Part shown: positions 50,701 to 63,500 of the stretch, one piece after another
Numbering within the stretch: the stretch's first letter is position 1
How the letters are laid out: each line of letters starts with the position of its first letter
DNA from: Phaseolus vulgaris
Taxonomy: Eukaryota > Streptophyta > Magnoliopsida > Fabales > Fabaceae
DNA length: 64,000 bases
Reading direction: 5' to 3'
Assembly: GCF_000499845.2 (NCBI RefSeq)
Contig: NC_023754.2
Coordinates: 26,016,611-26,080,610 of the forward strand
Translations under genes and position numbers: made by a program
Notes under the pieces: generated by a model
What the model saw: only the letters and a program-made list of their open reading frames with translations
Database searches by the model: none
What the model was told of the DNA's origin: nothing

Positions 50701-53700
50701 CATAAGGAATAGTTAAGAGACACTGGGTACTTGAGTCATACCTTTGTTTCGAAATGATGGATCATTGCCATAGCCAAATTCATGCACAGATCTCCAAACA
50801 TCCTGTATAAAAGAAATTAACATCTAAAAAAATGTTAAAGAATGGAACTTGGCACTTTGACCAAAATGAAATCAAAGAGATATATGGTGAATTTACCTTA
50901 CCAAAGTAATCATTCATAATGTCAAAAAATGATTCCCCAAGCTCATCGTCAGGAGGTTGCAAAACATTGTGAAAAAATATGTTTACAGAATCAAAATAAA
51001 ACTGAGGACGGGGAGAATTGTGATCTCCATCAAATTTAATTATGTTTTTGTCTCCCTACAAAGCATAAACAACCCATATTTAGATCCAAAAGGTCAGACA
51101 TATAACTAAGAAGATCATAAAAGAAAGAGAAGGTGTGATGTATAAAAATGATAATTCGTAGAAGAACCATAACATGTTCTGTTTAAGAAACTATCCAGAA
51201 GACATTTTATAATTCTAAAGCAGCAAACATGTATAAAGTAACAAAGGTTTTCAAAAATGACAAGACTGTTTAATCAAACAGAGTTGGAAGAAAGAACTGT
51301 AGTTATGTAAATCAGTTTAATATAAGACAAATACTAACTAATGTCCTTCGAGAAATTAATTAAAAATAAGTTTCTATTGATATGTGTAAAAAACCATTTT
51401 TCTATCATTTTCAATGTGTTTTTTCATGGTCACCAGTAAAAAAAATCTCCTTTTAACTTCTTAATCATGTCTTGACTAGGAAGACCCTTAATTTAATAAA
51501 GAAAAAGGAAGCAGGAAATAAGAATTCTTGGTGGAATATGTTTTTGTCCATCTACATACAGAAATATTCCGTTTTAGTTCCTAAAAAATTATACATAACA
51601 GATTTTCATAAATGAGAGACTAAGAGGAAAAAGAAGGGCTACAAGCAAACATTGCCCTACCAAAACATATTTAACCCAAATTCTAGCAAACATATTTACC
51701 TTATAAGCTTCAAGTATACGATCTGAATGATGAGGACGAATAAAATCATCTTCAATGGCATGCCCTAGCAGAGCTGGAACAAAACAAGATTTTGCTACCT
51801 GCAATGCAAACAAATAATGAATGCAATCAATGAAGAATATGAAAGTGTGAAAAAAGAAAAGAAATTGAATGTTGTAAATTTTCCCCGAATTGATTTTTTC
51901 TATGAAATATTGTATTTGGTTCAGTTTTTTTCGCCCACTAAAGATCTCCCTTTTTAACAGAAAAAAAAAAATTATTACATAAGCACATCAGATAAAACTT
52001 CTATACTTTTTTTAAGTCATTATTTTACATGCTCAATTCAAGAGAACAAAAAGTTGTAAACACTATCTCCTTTTTGGTTGTTTTGCCTCTGTCCTCTTAT
52101 ATTTCATGAATAATTTGAAGTAACCAGCAGATTGATCCCTTCTCAAAAGCAACGATTATGGATTATCACAAGCATGAGCGACAAACTAAGTATACATTTT
52201 TCCGAAAACAGAGAGAGAACAGAGTCTCAATTTCAGGTTCAACCTAAAAAGTTAAATCCTTCTTTAACCAAGCTGGGTTACAGATGCTGGATTTGAACTA
52301 AAGTTATGTCAAACAAATAATGAGGAAAAACAAGGAAATCTCACCAATTATTTTTCTGTCAAACTAATCAACTATTACATACAATACACACAGGAAAATA
52401 AAATTAGAATTTTTCCTTAAACAAAAAAATCAGGAGAAAAAAATAACCTTCACGGTGTTCAAGTCCATTATGTCAAATTTTGCCTTCTTCTGGATTGTTT
52501 TTCGCATGTATTGAATTGCAAACTTCACCTGTATCATGAATCAAATATAAATAAATGAATTATTAATATATGGAAAAATTGTAGGCCAATTACTATCTGT
52601 TCTCATAAGAGAGAAACCATGTCCACGAAATCAGATGCTAGCCATATGTATAAAGTATTTAAAGATTCATTGAAAGGGCTAAACATACTTATATGTTACA
52701 AACTTTTTATCATTACATGTGGTTGGTAACATACCATAGACTAGTCCTGGAGGTGATTTTAATAACTTCAACGTAAAGAATTCTCATTTCCATCCAAAAA
52801 ATGTAATACACTATTACACTCACTGTGAATTTTGGCAGACGGACTCTGTATGTATCCACAAGTTCCATCATTAAATCAACCAAATCCGAGAAGGGGCTGT
52901 CCAAAACCATCCCTGCAATTGAAGGATCCTCAGCTCCATACATAAGGCTGCAAGGAATGACATAATTAATGGCAAGAAGGAAAGTGATATATATGCTGGT
53001 AAGACTGAATTACTACACATTCAGAGAGTTTATAAATTGACTTTAAAAATTAAGAGGCACTTTTAATCAGGAGAATAGTTTTTTTTATAGGAAATGGTAT
53101 GAAATATTTGAGGCAGAAAGGCTACAAAGCAGGTCATTTCCAAAAGTCTACAAAAGTAATAGCACTTAAAATAGTTTCCAAAGTTCAAACAAGCATAGAT
53201 GAATGTACCCTGCAGACAACCCATTATTCAAGAATGAAAATGATAGAAATGTCATACACCTCCTTTTACTCGTTAAAGCAGTGTACGGCTACCATCTTAA
53301 GGATTGTGATCCCTTCATTGTTGTTTCCAATGCCATGATCATTAACAAATAAACAAAATCTTAATGAATTCTCTCTGCATATTTTATCTCAAGCCACACT
53401 AGCTCTTATTAGAAGAGGATGCCAACTATGTGGTTTCTATTCTTTAACAAACTAATCGACTTATTGACAATTAACTATAAGATCAGAGTAATAATGGACC
53501 ATATACAACCCTATGTACAACCACTGTCTATGAGACTTTTCTTTAACTTTGTTTACAATGTAAGGTCGAATGAAGAAGTGGATGATGAATAATAATGACC
53601 TAGTCACAGCACCCATTGAGCGTCCCCATAAGCCAATCAGAGAGACATTTCCATCTGCCCGCAGATAGTTGACCACGGCCCTCAGATCATCCTTCTGAAA

Positions 53701-56214
53701 ACACAAGAATGTTAAATAATCTGCATAATGAAAAGGGCAAATAATCAAAATGGTAGTAGTGCATATGCAAACTCTCAATAAAGTACAAGCAGAAGCATTT
53801 CATTTACACTGTGATGCAAGCAATTTATTAAAATAAATGAGGATCATAAGTAGCCTACCTCATGCACATGGTAAGTTTCATACTTTCTGCCAGTGATACT
53901 CCAACATAAATGTTTCTAAAAATAATTTGGACCGGTTGGATTATTAGCTAACTTTCAAAAAGTTTCATTCTGATATTAGTTCTATAAGTGAACTTTAAGC
54001 CTAATCCAACCTTACATACTCACTTATATACTATGAAACTCACTTATAAATTGATCTTATCTCTAGTCAACGTGAAATCTCCACACACCCCCTCACACTC
54101 TGTGACTATCAACTCGTACTTGGGATGGAGAAAATTAATCCCATCAAAGACAGCAACAAAAATCATACTATACCAATGAAGATGATCCAACTAACTATGA
54201 TATGTTTCAAAGTTCAAACATTTAATGAGCAAGCACTTACTTCATTCCAACCTAGAGTGACATGCTCTCCTCCCGAGATTCCCGATCCTGAGAAATCCAG
54301 GGTAAAAACTGTAATATTTGAAGGAAGTAAAATTATAGCAGCTTCACTGGCATCAGCCCTGCATCCACTGCCATGAACATTGCACAAAATAAGCCAGGCC
54401 ATATGAAATTGGAATAAATTAAAAGTGAAGCACAAAACAAGCAACCAACAGCAAAGAACCTCAAAAAAGTATTAGAATTACAAATATCTGAAATTTCGGA
54501 ATCAAATTCTGAAAGTGAATTCTGATGTAGACTCTACAGTTTGAAATCAGGGGGAAACAGGGGTCATATAGATTAAAATGGATTTAAACCAAGAGCCAGG
54601 TATCAAAGTTCTAAGATATCAAAAGCCAGCTAACAAGATAAGTACATTTAAATATCCTGTTAATAAGCTCTCCAGTTCCCATTTTTAAGTAGAATTATCC
54701 AGTTCCTATTTTAGTCAACAACAAATATTTAAAAAGGCAAAGCTTTCATATCAGCTTTGTTATATTGAATTGTAGAAATTCCCATGTGGTCACCATATCA
54801 AACTAATTGCATGTATACATCTATAGTGCTACATAAAAAACTGGAAAAAGAAAAACGTTTGAAAATGAAACTGTCTCTTTCAAGCATTGACTTGCCTGCC
54901 AGCCAAGTAAACCAACAAAGAAATGCACTTTATCCCAGAATTACCTGTTTCCATGGCAATATATAACGCATGGCAGAGGCTTTCCATCAGGACTGACAAT
55001 TGGCATGTAATGACTACATTGAAGAATGTCCCCATGCCTGTTTTTTATCTGCAGAATATCAAGTATTACATGAGAATCTGTTAATTCAATGCTTTTACCA
55101 ACATATTGAATTTATTTATAACTGTACCTCCACATCCTTCCGTTGAAACCATTTTCCTTTTAGCATAAACTCAGAATCTAATAAATCACTTTTTGGATCA
55201 TATTCAGCTCTGCATACCAGAAACAGATACAATCATATAACAAAATATCAAAATTGAATTTGAAACAAAAACAGAGCAAAAAATTACTACTGTCAAACAG
55301 ATAACAGAACTCAATGTCAATTCATCTTATAACATAATTGCAGAAAGATGACCTCAGGTATGTATCTATTTTGTGACGGGTATATCACATACAACTGCAT
55401 AATTAGAAGTATGTCAAAGCATGTCGTGAAACTGAGCTTCACCTGATATGCTCAAAAATAGAAGATTGTGCCCTTTTTCATTGTGACTCTGAAAAGATTT
55501 CAACTAACAAGATATTTCCATTTCCCTTCCTACTTTTTTTTAGGGAAGTCCATATATTCTCATCTGTCACCCAAAAGCCTAAAGAATATTCCAAAAGTCT
55601 AGTGTTCTCGAGATTCAGAAGATAATTATTACATGATGTACAGATCTCATTTCCACAACACAAAACAGTGGGAACTTGTTCTAGTAATACTAGTAGAATG
55701 TATGAATTATAAAATAAAAGCTATTTCAAAATGTTTGTTTGGAAAAGTAAGAAATTTGCAGAACAAGCTTCCCGTGGCTATCAGTGTTTACAGTATAGAT
55801 ACAACGTAAAGGTTTACAGTATACTCACATTACAGAAAAGTAAGGCTTTTACGGTAGCTTGACAATAGATCTCAAAAATTTCCAACAAAACAGAGTTAAC
55901 AGGATGACCACACTGTTCACCCACCAAAAACATAAAAATAACTCTATGATTCTTATGGAGATGCAAAGGAAATGAACACACTAAACTGAATATACTTATA
56001 TCTTGCTCTAGTAGCTCTTTGCTTTTGAAAAAAAAAAGACAGGGATGATTACAATTATACTAAAAATAAATAAGACGGAGCATAAGTAAATACCAAGATG
56101 AGAATGTGATGAAAAAAAAGAACTTTGTTTGAAAAAGTGGATCCTAGCAGAGAGGAAGAAGGAGAAAAGATGGTACCTGGGCGGGCGAATTATGAAGTTG
56201 ACAAGCTGTTCCAT
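47796..56214 (-). CDS. Alpha/beta hydrolase with long Ser-rich C-terminal tail
   Basis: Fourteen exons on the minus strand: 56177-56214, 55128-55209, 54945-55048, 54241-54367, 53600-53694, 52824-52947, 52448-52528, 51700-51798, 50897-51055, 50742-50802, 50559-50626, 49125-49169, 48426-48599 and 47796-48311. They join in frame to 590 aa. The N-terminal 300 residues form an alpha/beta hydrolase of the serine aminopeptidase-like (S33/Hydrolase_4) type: VIYCHGNSG oxyanion region (68-76), nucleophile elbow GRSMG with Ser143, acidic Asp234 or Asp235 in HAIEDDFI, and His262 in FDGDHN. From about residue 325 the protein is Ser/Thr/Pro-rich and probably disordered, ending in a basic stretch (MRRWDFNFFRNRHNR). 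Plant homologues starting MEQLVNFIIRPPR are known only as 'alpha/beta-hydrolases superfamily'; the substrate is unknown. Introns are GT-AG throughout. Confidence 0.92.
49170..50558. other. Large intron of the alpha/beta hydrolase with repeat-like filler
   Basis: This 1389-bp intron (between exons 11 and 12) is several times longer than its neighbours. The central part, about 49340-50280, is less AT-rich and has short unrelated frames (for example 49647-49868 on +), suggesting inserted DNA such as a decayed retroelement. I could not find element ends, a target duplication or a recognisable protein domain. Confidence 0.4.
53990..54127. repeat. Copy of a common legume repeat in a hydrolase intron
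   Basis: Within intron 4 (53695-54240) the sequence AAGCCTAATCCAACCTTAC, then ATCTTATCTCTAGTCAACGT, then CACACACCCCCTCACACTC resembles a repeat I know from memory as abundant in legume genomes (CCTAACTCAACCCCACAAAA ... CTTATCTCTAGTCGATGTG ... CACCCCCTCACGCC). The copy is diverged and its borders are not clear. This is the main sequence hint that the organism is a legume. Confidence 0.5.
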
Positions 56215-57570
56215 ATTTTGAAACGATCAGAGATGTGATATGTTTGAGCTGTTCAAGCAAACGTATAAAACATTTGAAGTTGGAAGGAAAAGAAGAAAGA
56301 AAAAGTGTGGAAAGAGAGAGAAAGAGTGTTTAGTGAGAGAAGACAACTGTGAGACAAAGAGGAATGAAACAGAGAGAAAGGGACCGGAGGGAGCAGGCTT
56401 TTGTTTTGGTTGGTCTTTTGTTTACTTCCAAGTTCCAACTGTGCTTCTTTTCTTTTGTAGGAAATAACAAATAAAATAATAATGGAAAATTTGATGAGGA
56501 TGTTGTTGTTGTCAACCTAGTCTGGTGGTGCCAAACTTTCAACTGAATGCAGACAGTACATAAGCTCATGCTGTGCTGCTGACCGAATGAATGGACTGAA
56601 AATGCAAGAATACCATACTCTATTAAAAAATTGTTGAGATTCACCAATACGACAATAACAATTCATTATATATATATATAAGTGATTATAAGTTACTTTT
56701 ATAAAATTAAATTAGACTTAAGAAATTATTTCGTAATATAGTATCAAAATTATTCAAAATTTATTCTAACGGTGTGTTAGACCTCTATCATCTCTTATCA
56801 AGTTGTTATTAGACCACCTAATTGTTCCATTTCGTAATAAAAATAATATGTGTGTAATATTTTTCTTTTAACTTTATATTTTCTTAATTTTACTTATACT
56901 ACAAAAGCATCAATGCGGTGCACATGATCTATACATCAGCGTTTATGTATCTGTTATTTCTTTTTTATCATATCACTTTTCGTCTTTATATTTTCTCTCC
57001 TTCCTTTTTCTATATAATCATATATATGTTCTACGATAAAAAAAAAAATAGATATTAGGGAAGGAAAGATAAGAAAAAGATAATTTTGTATAAAATAAAA
57101 TGGAATTTTAGATTGTTTAACTAGAAAAGCTTTACAAACAAAAATTGTGAAGTTGTTTGGTTTGAATTAAAAGGAAAATACTGTTTTACTGTTACATACA
57201 AAGTTTGACACGTTTATATAAGATTATCCAATAAAACAAAATAATCGATACAAACTAACGTTTATTAGAATAAAAAAGTTATAATAACGAAGACAACCAA
57301 CTTACCTTGCTATGCACATCAACTATATTATTCCATCATGCGAGATGATCAAGAGCACAAATAGTAATAGTTTTAAACACATAACGTACGTATATATATA
57401 TATAACAACAACAAAATCATTTAATATCGAACAACATTTATTAATGGAAAAAACAATTCTCGTTTTAGTGTGAATTTTATTTTTAAAAAATAAGTTTGTT
57501 ATATATATTGTTTGTATTAATAGTATAATTAATATGTTTAACTACGTTTTTACTTATTTGATTTGATGTA

Positions 57571-57873
57571 CACGGTCAAAAAAACATAAAATAAAAATTA
57601 AATTTTATAGACAAAAAATAATTAATTGTTATATTAACAAAATTATAGTCATTTTAGAAAAAAATTGGTTTCTAAATTAGTTTCTATTAATGTTAAATGA
57701 TTTCTAGATTAGTATCTAATTAGCAACCAAAGTTTTAACTACCAATTATTTAGTTTCTAAATTTTGTAGCAAAAATTTTTTAGTTTCTAAAATAGTCTCT
57801 AATTTATTCATTATAACAATTAATTATTTTTTTTACTAAAAATTAGTTTTTATTTCATGATTTTCTTGTAACG
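57571..57873. mobile_element. CACTA-like MITE, 303 bp, with GTA target duplication
   Basis: The ends are inverted over about 60 bp: left CACGGTCAAAAAAACAT (from 57571) and right, read inward on the minus strand, CGTTACAAGAAAATCAT (from 57873). The inner part is perfect: 20 bases at 57613-57632 pair with 57813-57832 (AATAATTAATTGTTAT core). GTA lies directly outside both ends (57568-57570 and 57874-57876), the 3-bp duplication expected for CACTA (En/Spm) elements, whose canonical terminus is CACTACAAGAAAA. The interior repeats TTTCTAAATTAG-like words. No coding capacity, so it is a non-autonomous miniature element. Confidence 0.7.
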
Positions 57874-57916
57874 GTATTTATTAATTATTTTTTTAAAGTT
57901 TGTAGAAAATACTCAT

Positions 57917-58032
57917 TCAAACATCCATTGATACTGTTTGGTAAATTCGAAAACAAAATATATGAACTTATCCATCAAACATCCATTGATACTGTTTGGT
58001 AAATTCGAAAACAAAATATATGAACTTATCCA
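57917..58032. repeat. Exact 58-bp tandem duplication
   Basis: Two identical 58-bp units, 57917-57974 and 57975-58032, begin TCAAACATCCATTGATACTG and end ATATGAACTTATCCA. The perfect identity indicates a recent event. It starts 43 bp after the MITE. Confidence 0.93.
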
Positions 58033-60713
58033 ACAACAATGAACATGAGGTTCCACCACCACTTATGTTGTGTTTCATGTGTTAGCAAGACATCTATGAT
58101 TCTGGATTTATAGCTTCTAACAACCTCTTCTCCTTTCTCAAAAACATGGCCATTTGACAAATTATAGTAATTAATTATTGATGTTCGAGTTATGTAGGAA
58201 ACCGTGACTTTAACATCATGAAAAAGTAAAATGAACATGGCATGTGATAATCGTAAAGTGCTAACCATGATTGAGGTTCCATTTCAATCATATCCTTTTT
58301 TCTATTTTGGCATTTCCTCTTAAATAGATTTCACTTAAAATAATTGTAGTTTTGCAAATATATAAAAAAATATCAAAATAACTTATCTTCTCATGTTCCA
58401 AATAAATTATTAATTATTTTATTTTAGTATTTTTTTGAATTAGTTACTTTCCCCCCTTTTTTTCTTCAAAATAATGCATTTATAAAAACCCAACAAATTA
58501 AACTATAAAATTAAAGTTGAACTTGAAAATTATTAAAATGGGTAACATTCCCAAATTCACATTGTGGCTAAAAAAAATCAAATTTTACTCCAATACTAAT
58601 ATCAGTGAATAGTAATAAATTAAAAACACCCCACTGGTAACAATAGGGAAAGAAAAAAAAATCAATAACAATAACTCCTCAAGCTGACTCTTTATAAACA
58701 AAACCCCAAAAAAAGTACACCCTCCTCATATGGTGATGAAAGCGCAAATTTCCTCTCTATCATATCAATTCTAACATCATCAAATCTGTTATTAAAAATA
58801 ATGAAAATACTCTTACAAAATAATGAAAATAATTTAAATGAAAAGTAGGATTAGATAAAAATTTACTTTTTCAGATATACATTCATCCTAAATCCTAAAT
58901 CTTAACCCAAAATATATATTCATGTATTTTTTATTTTTTATTTCGTTTTAAAAATATATATATATATATATATATTAAATTATATTTATTAAATTTTAAA
59001 TTTTCAAATCTAAAATAAGAATAAATTTAAAAGATAATAAAGTGCATGTTAAAATTAATATGGTGCAGGAGAGGTTGGCTGATGAAAGGGAGGTAGAAAA
59101 AAAGTGTCTATGCCCCATTAGTAAGAACTGGGCCAAAATCCATAACTTTTTTAACAATTAAAAAACACAAAAAGAAAAGGCCCTGATAGGAAAAATAAAT
59201 ACGGTAACCAAAAAAAAAAAAAAAGCATAACATACACCCTTTCCTTTCATTTCACTATAAATATGTGTACATTTTCTTAAAGGTAAACTTCAAATAATCA
59301 ACAAGTTGACAACCGTGCGATTAAGTTGCTTAAATAATAATAAAAAGTGCTTGGAAATTAATGTTTAAAATCCATTAATTTTTTAAATAATCATAAATAA
59401 CATTGGTTATTCATTTTATGTAAGATGAGAACGTGAAAACTCATGAACTAATTTTATGGAGTTGAGTTAAGCTTAAAGTCCACTTTGTGATATGAATTTA
59501 TTGGATTTACAAAGTGAATCACTTCGCATTTTCATTCCTAATTTTATTTTATTTTACGTAACATTTGTACCTTAAAAGGAAATACGAAACATGATTTTAG
59601 TTGAGTATCTTGATCTTTATGAAGCATCTCCATTTGATGAGAACTCTAACAAAACCTTGGGAATGCGTGGTAACTGAAAGCACAAGACAGAGTAGTTTTA
59701 CGAGTCTCAGCACAGTAATTGATTGATGAGGAAATACTTGCCAGCTTTTTCAGAACTTCTTTTAAGGACATATAAAAAAAACGAGTTTGACTCATCAGTG
59801 ATCAATCGCTACTATATATACCTTTATCACTACAAATGTTTTAACTTTCAAGCACTACCAAAAAAGGGATTTCTCCATTACCAAAATTTGAGCTCACAAA
59901 AAGGAAAAGATATGGTGGGTTAGAGATGAATTGTGAAGGTTGTGGTGGTTAGGGATTCATACTTGGAAGGGCATTTCATAGGTTAGAGCTCCTTATCCAA
60001 TGCTGGTCCACTTAAACCAAACCATAAGTTCCTATCCATCACCAAAAACAGCCATTTCTCAATAATTGAAATATGCTATTTTGTATAACAATTTATTGGA
60101 CAATTTAATTAGAGAAATATACAAAACTGAAATATATGGTATATAGTAAGTGATCTGAATGAGACATGTAGAAATAATAAAAAAAAGCATTATGTTGCTG
60201 TGTAAAATGTATAAACAACACTCAATTTCGTCCAAATAATAAAAAAATATTGAATAAAATAAATCATAATTGATTTTAAAAAATCACCTAAAAAATAAAA
60301 AAAGATAATAAAATAAAAGTATATATAAATTCAATTAAAAAATAGATAAATATACTTAAGAAAACTTTAAAATAAAATGTTGTAATTTATTTTATATATT
60401 AAAAAAAATCTGTAGTTTAAAATAAAAAATTTATAAATATATATTAATAAAAAAAAAGCTTTAACTGTGAGCACTTTCTCTCCTATCTCCCATTTTTTAC
60501 CCGCAGAAGCTAAGTTTCAATTTTTATTATTTTTCTAACCAATGTGTATAAAAGGAAATTGATTTCACACCCAACACAGGAAATTAGAAGATTTAGCCAC
60601 CTGAAATTTTAACCTGCAGACCCAATCTGCCGAGAGTGGTCCTGCACCCTTTCAAGTCTAGCTATATGCATGTACATTTTTACAGATAATTTTTTCTTAT
60701 TTAATCTACTTGT

Positions 60714-60715
<2 letters not shown>

Positions 60716-60772
<57 letters not shown>
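60716..60772. repeat. (AT)n microsatellite
   Basis: A pure AT dinucleotide run of about 28 repeats, likely length-variable between accessions. It is intergenic. Confidence 0.95.
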
Positions 60773-60777
<5 letters not shown>

Positions 60778-62829
60778 GGGTAACAATTCTCTTTGATATT
60801 TCAATCATTCTTTCTTCGTTCTTTTTTACTCATTTCTTATTTTAAGTTTTTTCAATTTATCGGTCGAGTTTGATTTGTAAAAGGTATTTTGATGACAATC
60901 AAATAAGTATTTAGTATTCAGAGTGTATATTAAGAATTAATTGAAAATTTACTTTATTTCAGATTTTCGTAAATTGTTTATTTATAGTATTTGGTAATGA
61001 GTCATATATTTTAGTGGGCTGAATATATCATATACCAATGTTAACTTATTTTTATGGAGGTTCCATAATTTTTCATAATTTACCCGGATTTTGTGAAACG
61101 TGTCTTAGATTCTCAGGGAGTTCTTACAAGTTATTTATTGTAGTTACTTTAAATGTGTCTTCAACCGGTTGGTCTATTATTAAGACTGAGTAACATAACT
61201 TGTCTGATACGACCGATAAATTTAGATTAATATTTTAATTTTTATCTTTTTTTTTTCAATTTAATTTGTTCTATTAAATTATTAATTTTATCAACTTTAA
61301 AAGTGTCATATTTTCTTGCTTTTTTTCCACGTTTATTCCAATCCATTCAAGTAATGTATCCTAAATTTTATTTTTATTTTTTAGTATTAGATTAGATTTA
61401 GGGTTTAACACGTGTATTTGTTCAACATTAATTGCATTTTGATAATTAGTGAGTTATCTGCATGGAAATCTTAATCTTAAAAAGTAAATAGATTAAAAGA
61501 AGTTCATCCAAGACTTTAGCAACAGTCACTATGCTGTATATTTTTCTACTGAACATGTTCCATGTATATAATTTTTTATTTTATTTTAAAGCCGTTTTTA
61601 TAAATATGATTTATTCAAATTATGCGTGTTTTATTTTAAATTATTCATTTTCGTAAACTACTTTCAAAATTACACCACTTTACTTAAATTTCAACCCACT
61701 TTAAGCTGATTTTTTTTCTGTCCCACCAAATTGATATTTGTAATTAACATTAACAATGAATATAATCATATTAGTTTGAATATTTATTTATGATAATATT
61801 AAAATAAAATTTTAATTATTATATTAAAAATAAAATAGTCAATTTGATATAAACAAAACTCTACTAACACATAGGAAATGGATAGAATATGGTGAAGTGA
61901 GATCAATTTTTTAGCAAAAGTAGAAACTTATTTTATTTACCAATCGCTCGTTTGAAAGCAAAACGCGCTTTCTATATTTTAATTCAAATTTTTAAAATTT
62001 GATGTGCTTGTAAGTGATATTTTATTCCAGAAAAAGACAGAATAGCGATTTAAATGGTTACTTAATCTAGCATGACCAACGCAACAAAATCTAGATTTCT
62101 CCAATGCTTAGGCAAAAGTGGGACAATGCACCAAACAAAACCACCTCTTATTATAATAATTATTATATCATAGTAGAATGCTTCCATAAATGGTTTCACA
62201 GTACACATATAATTTAATTCTCACTTTGATTTCTCCAAGTAAAAAAATTCTTTAAATTTGAGACATACTTAAATATTTAATGTAAACAAACATAGTGAAA
62301 TTTAAATTAATTATGTAAGAAAATTTATAAATGTCATTTTTCCTAAAGTTTTGGTTGGTCACATTGTTATCCATTGTCCTCTTGTACTTAACCCCGTTCG
62401 TTACTCTTGTTGTTTTTTAATACCTAAAATGTTCCCTTATTATAATAATCAAATTGAATTTAGTTATGATATACCATTAATATAAGAACTATTAGAAATA
62501 AGAAAGTCCACACTGGAACTGCCATATCAGGGGTGAAGAAGTGAATCCAAGATCTAAAAAAGCTATAGGAGACAAATGCAAAATATTTGTTAATCACTGT
62601 GATTACTATAAATCAAGCAGAAAACAAAGTTCCCTTGACAACATGTGTTATGTTATGATTTAAAAAAAGGTATTTGCATAATATGTTGAAAGAAAAAAAG
62701 GTAGCCGAGAAGAACCTTATCTGTAACATTTGGAGAGCAAGGTTCTCTTGATGCTCTTAAAGGGACCAAAAACAAATTTCATCCACTCGTAACACACCCC
62801 TATCGGTTTTAGAAAAGCCAAGAAAGTTT

Positions 62830-63500
62830 GTGTCCACCAACCCCTATTTTACACCAGTCTCTCCTACTCTGATATACTATAGCTGCTCTTCTCACTGTGT
62901 CTCAGGTGGTGACACACTCAGACTCACTTCAACCCACTTTCCAAGTTCCAACCTTTCCCCATTTTTTCTACTCTGTATTGGTGAGTTTCTCTGTGTCATT
63001 GTGTTCAAACTCTTTTCTGAGGGGCAAAAGCGTAAAGGGTCACATTTTTAGTATTATTTATTTTCTCTGTGGCTGTGAATCTGTTTTTGTTCATGCTAGC
63101 TTTTTGATACAGTGATCACGGGCTTTTATGCTGTGGAATAATCCCTTAGTAAAGTTTCACTCATCATCCCATTCCCATCACCATTTTTTTTATTATTGTT
63201 TTTTCACTTCAAAGGGTAAGTTTACAGTATTTTTTTTTTTGTAAATAATGAAAATGTATGAGGCTTGAAAAGCCAGGTTTGGTGAGTGCTTAACAACTGC
63301 AGAATGTGATCTCTACTGCTCTTTCATCAAATCACAAATTTTGTTTTGGTCAAGTAATTATAATGCTTCTTATGTTATAAACGAAGAAAATATAGAATAA
63401 AAAGGAGTGGCTTGTTTTATTATTTGGTGATGCTTTTTGCAGACCTGGTTTACAGGGGGTTGCTTCAAATTGTTGTTTCACATGTCTATGAACTTGGGTA
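62830..63500 (+). other. Possible 5' leader of a gene continuing beyond the window
   Basis: From about 62830 the composition changes to CT-rich sequence (CAGTCTCTCCTACTCTG, CTGCTCTTCTCACTGTG), as in plant 5' leaders. A donor-like GTGAGTTTCT at about 62981 and an acceptor-like TTTTTGCAG ending near 63442 could bound a leader intron. The exon that would follow contains ATGTCTATGAACTTGG. No protein family is recognisable and no downstream exon is visible before 64000, so this remains a guess. Confidence 0.25.

Larger units (their letters stand above)
56215..62820. other. AT-rich intergenic region with a MITE and tandem repeats
   Basis: The first few hundred bases contain the promoter and leader of the hydrolase (a GA/CT-rich stretch at about 56280-56400). 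Beyond that I see no gene in over 6 kb. Recognisable pieces are a CACTA-like MITE (57571-57873), an exact 58-bp tandem duplication (57917-58032), an (AT)n tract at about 58951-58975 and a longer one at 60716-60772. Confidence 0.65.
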
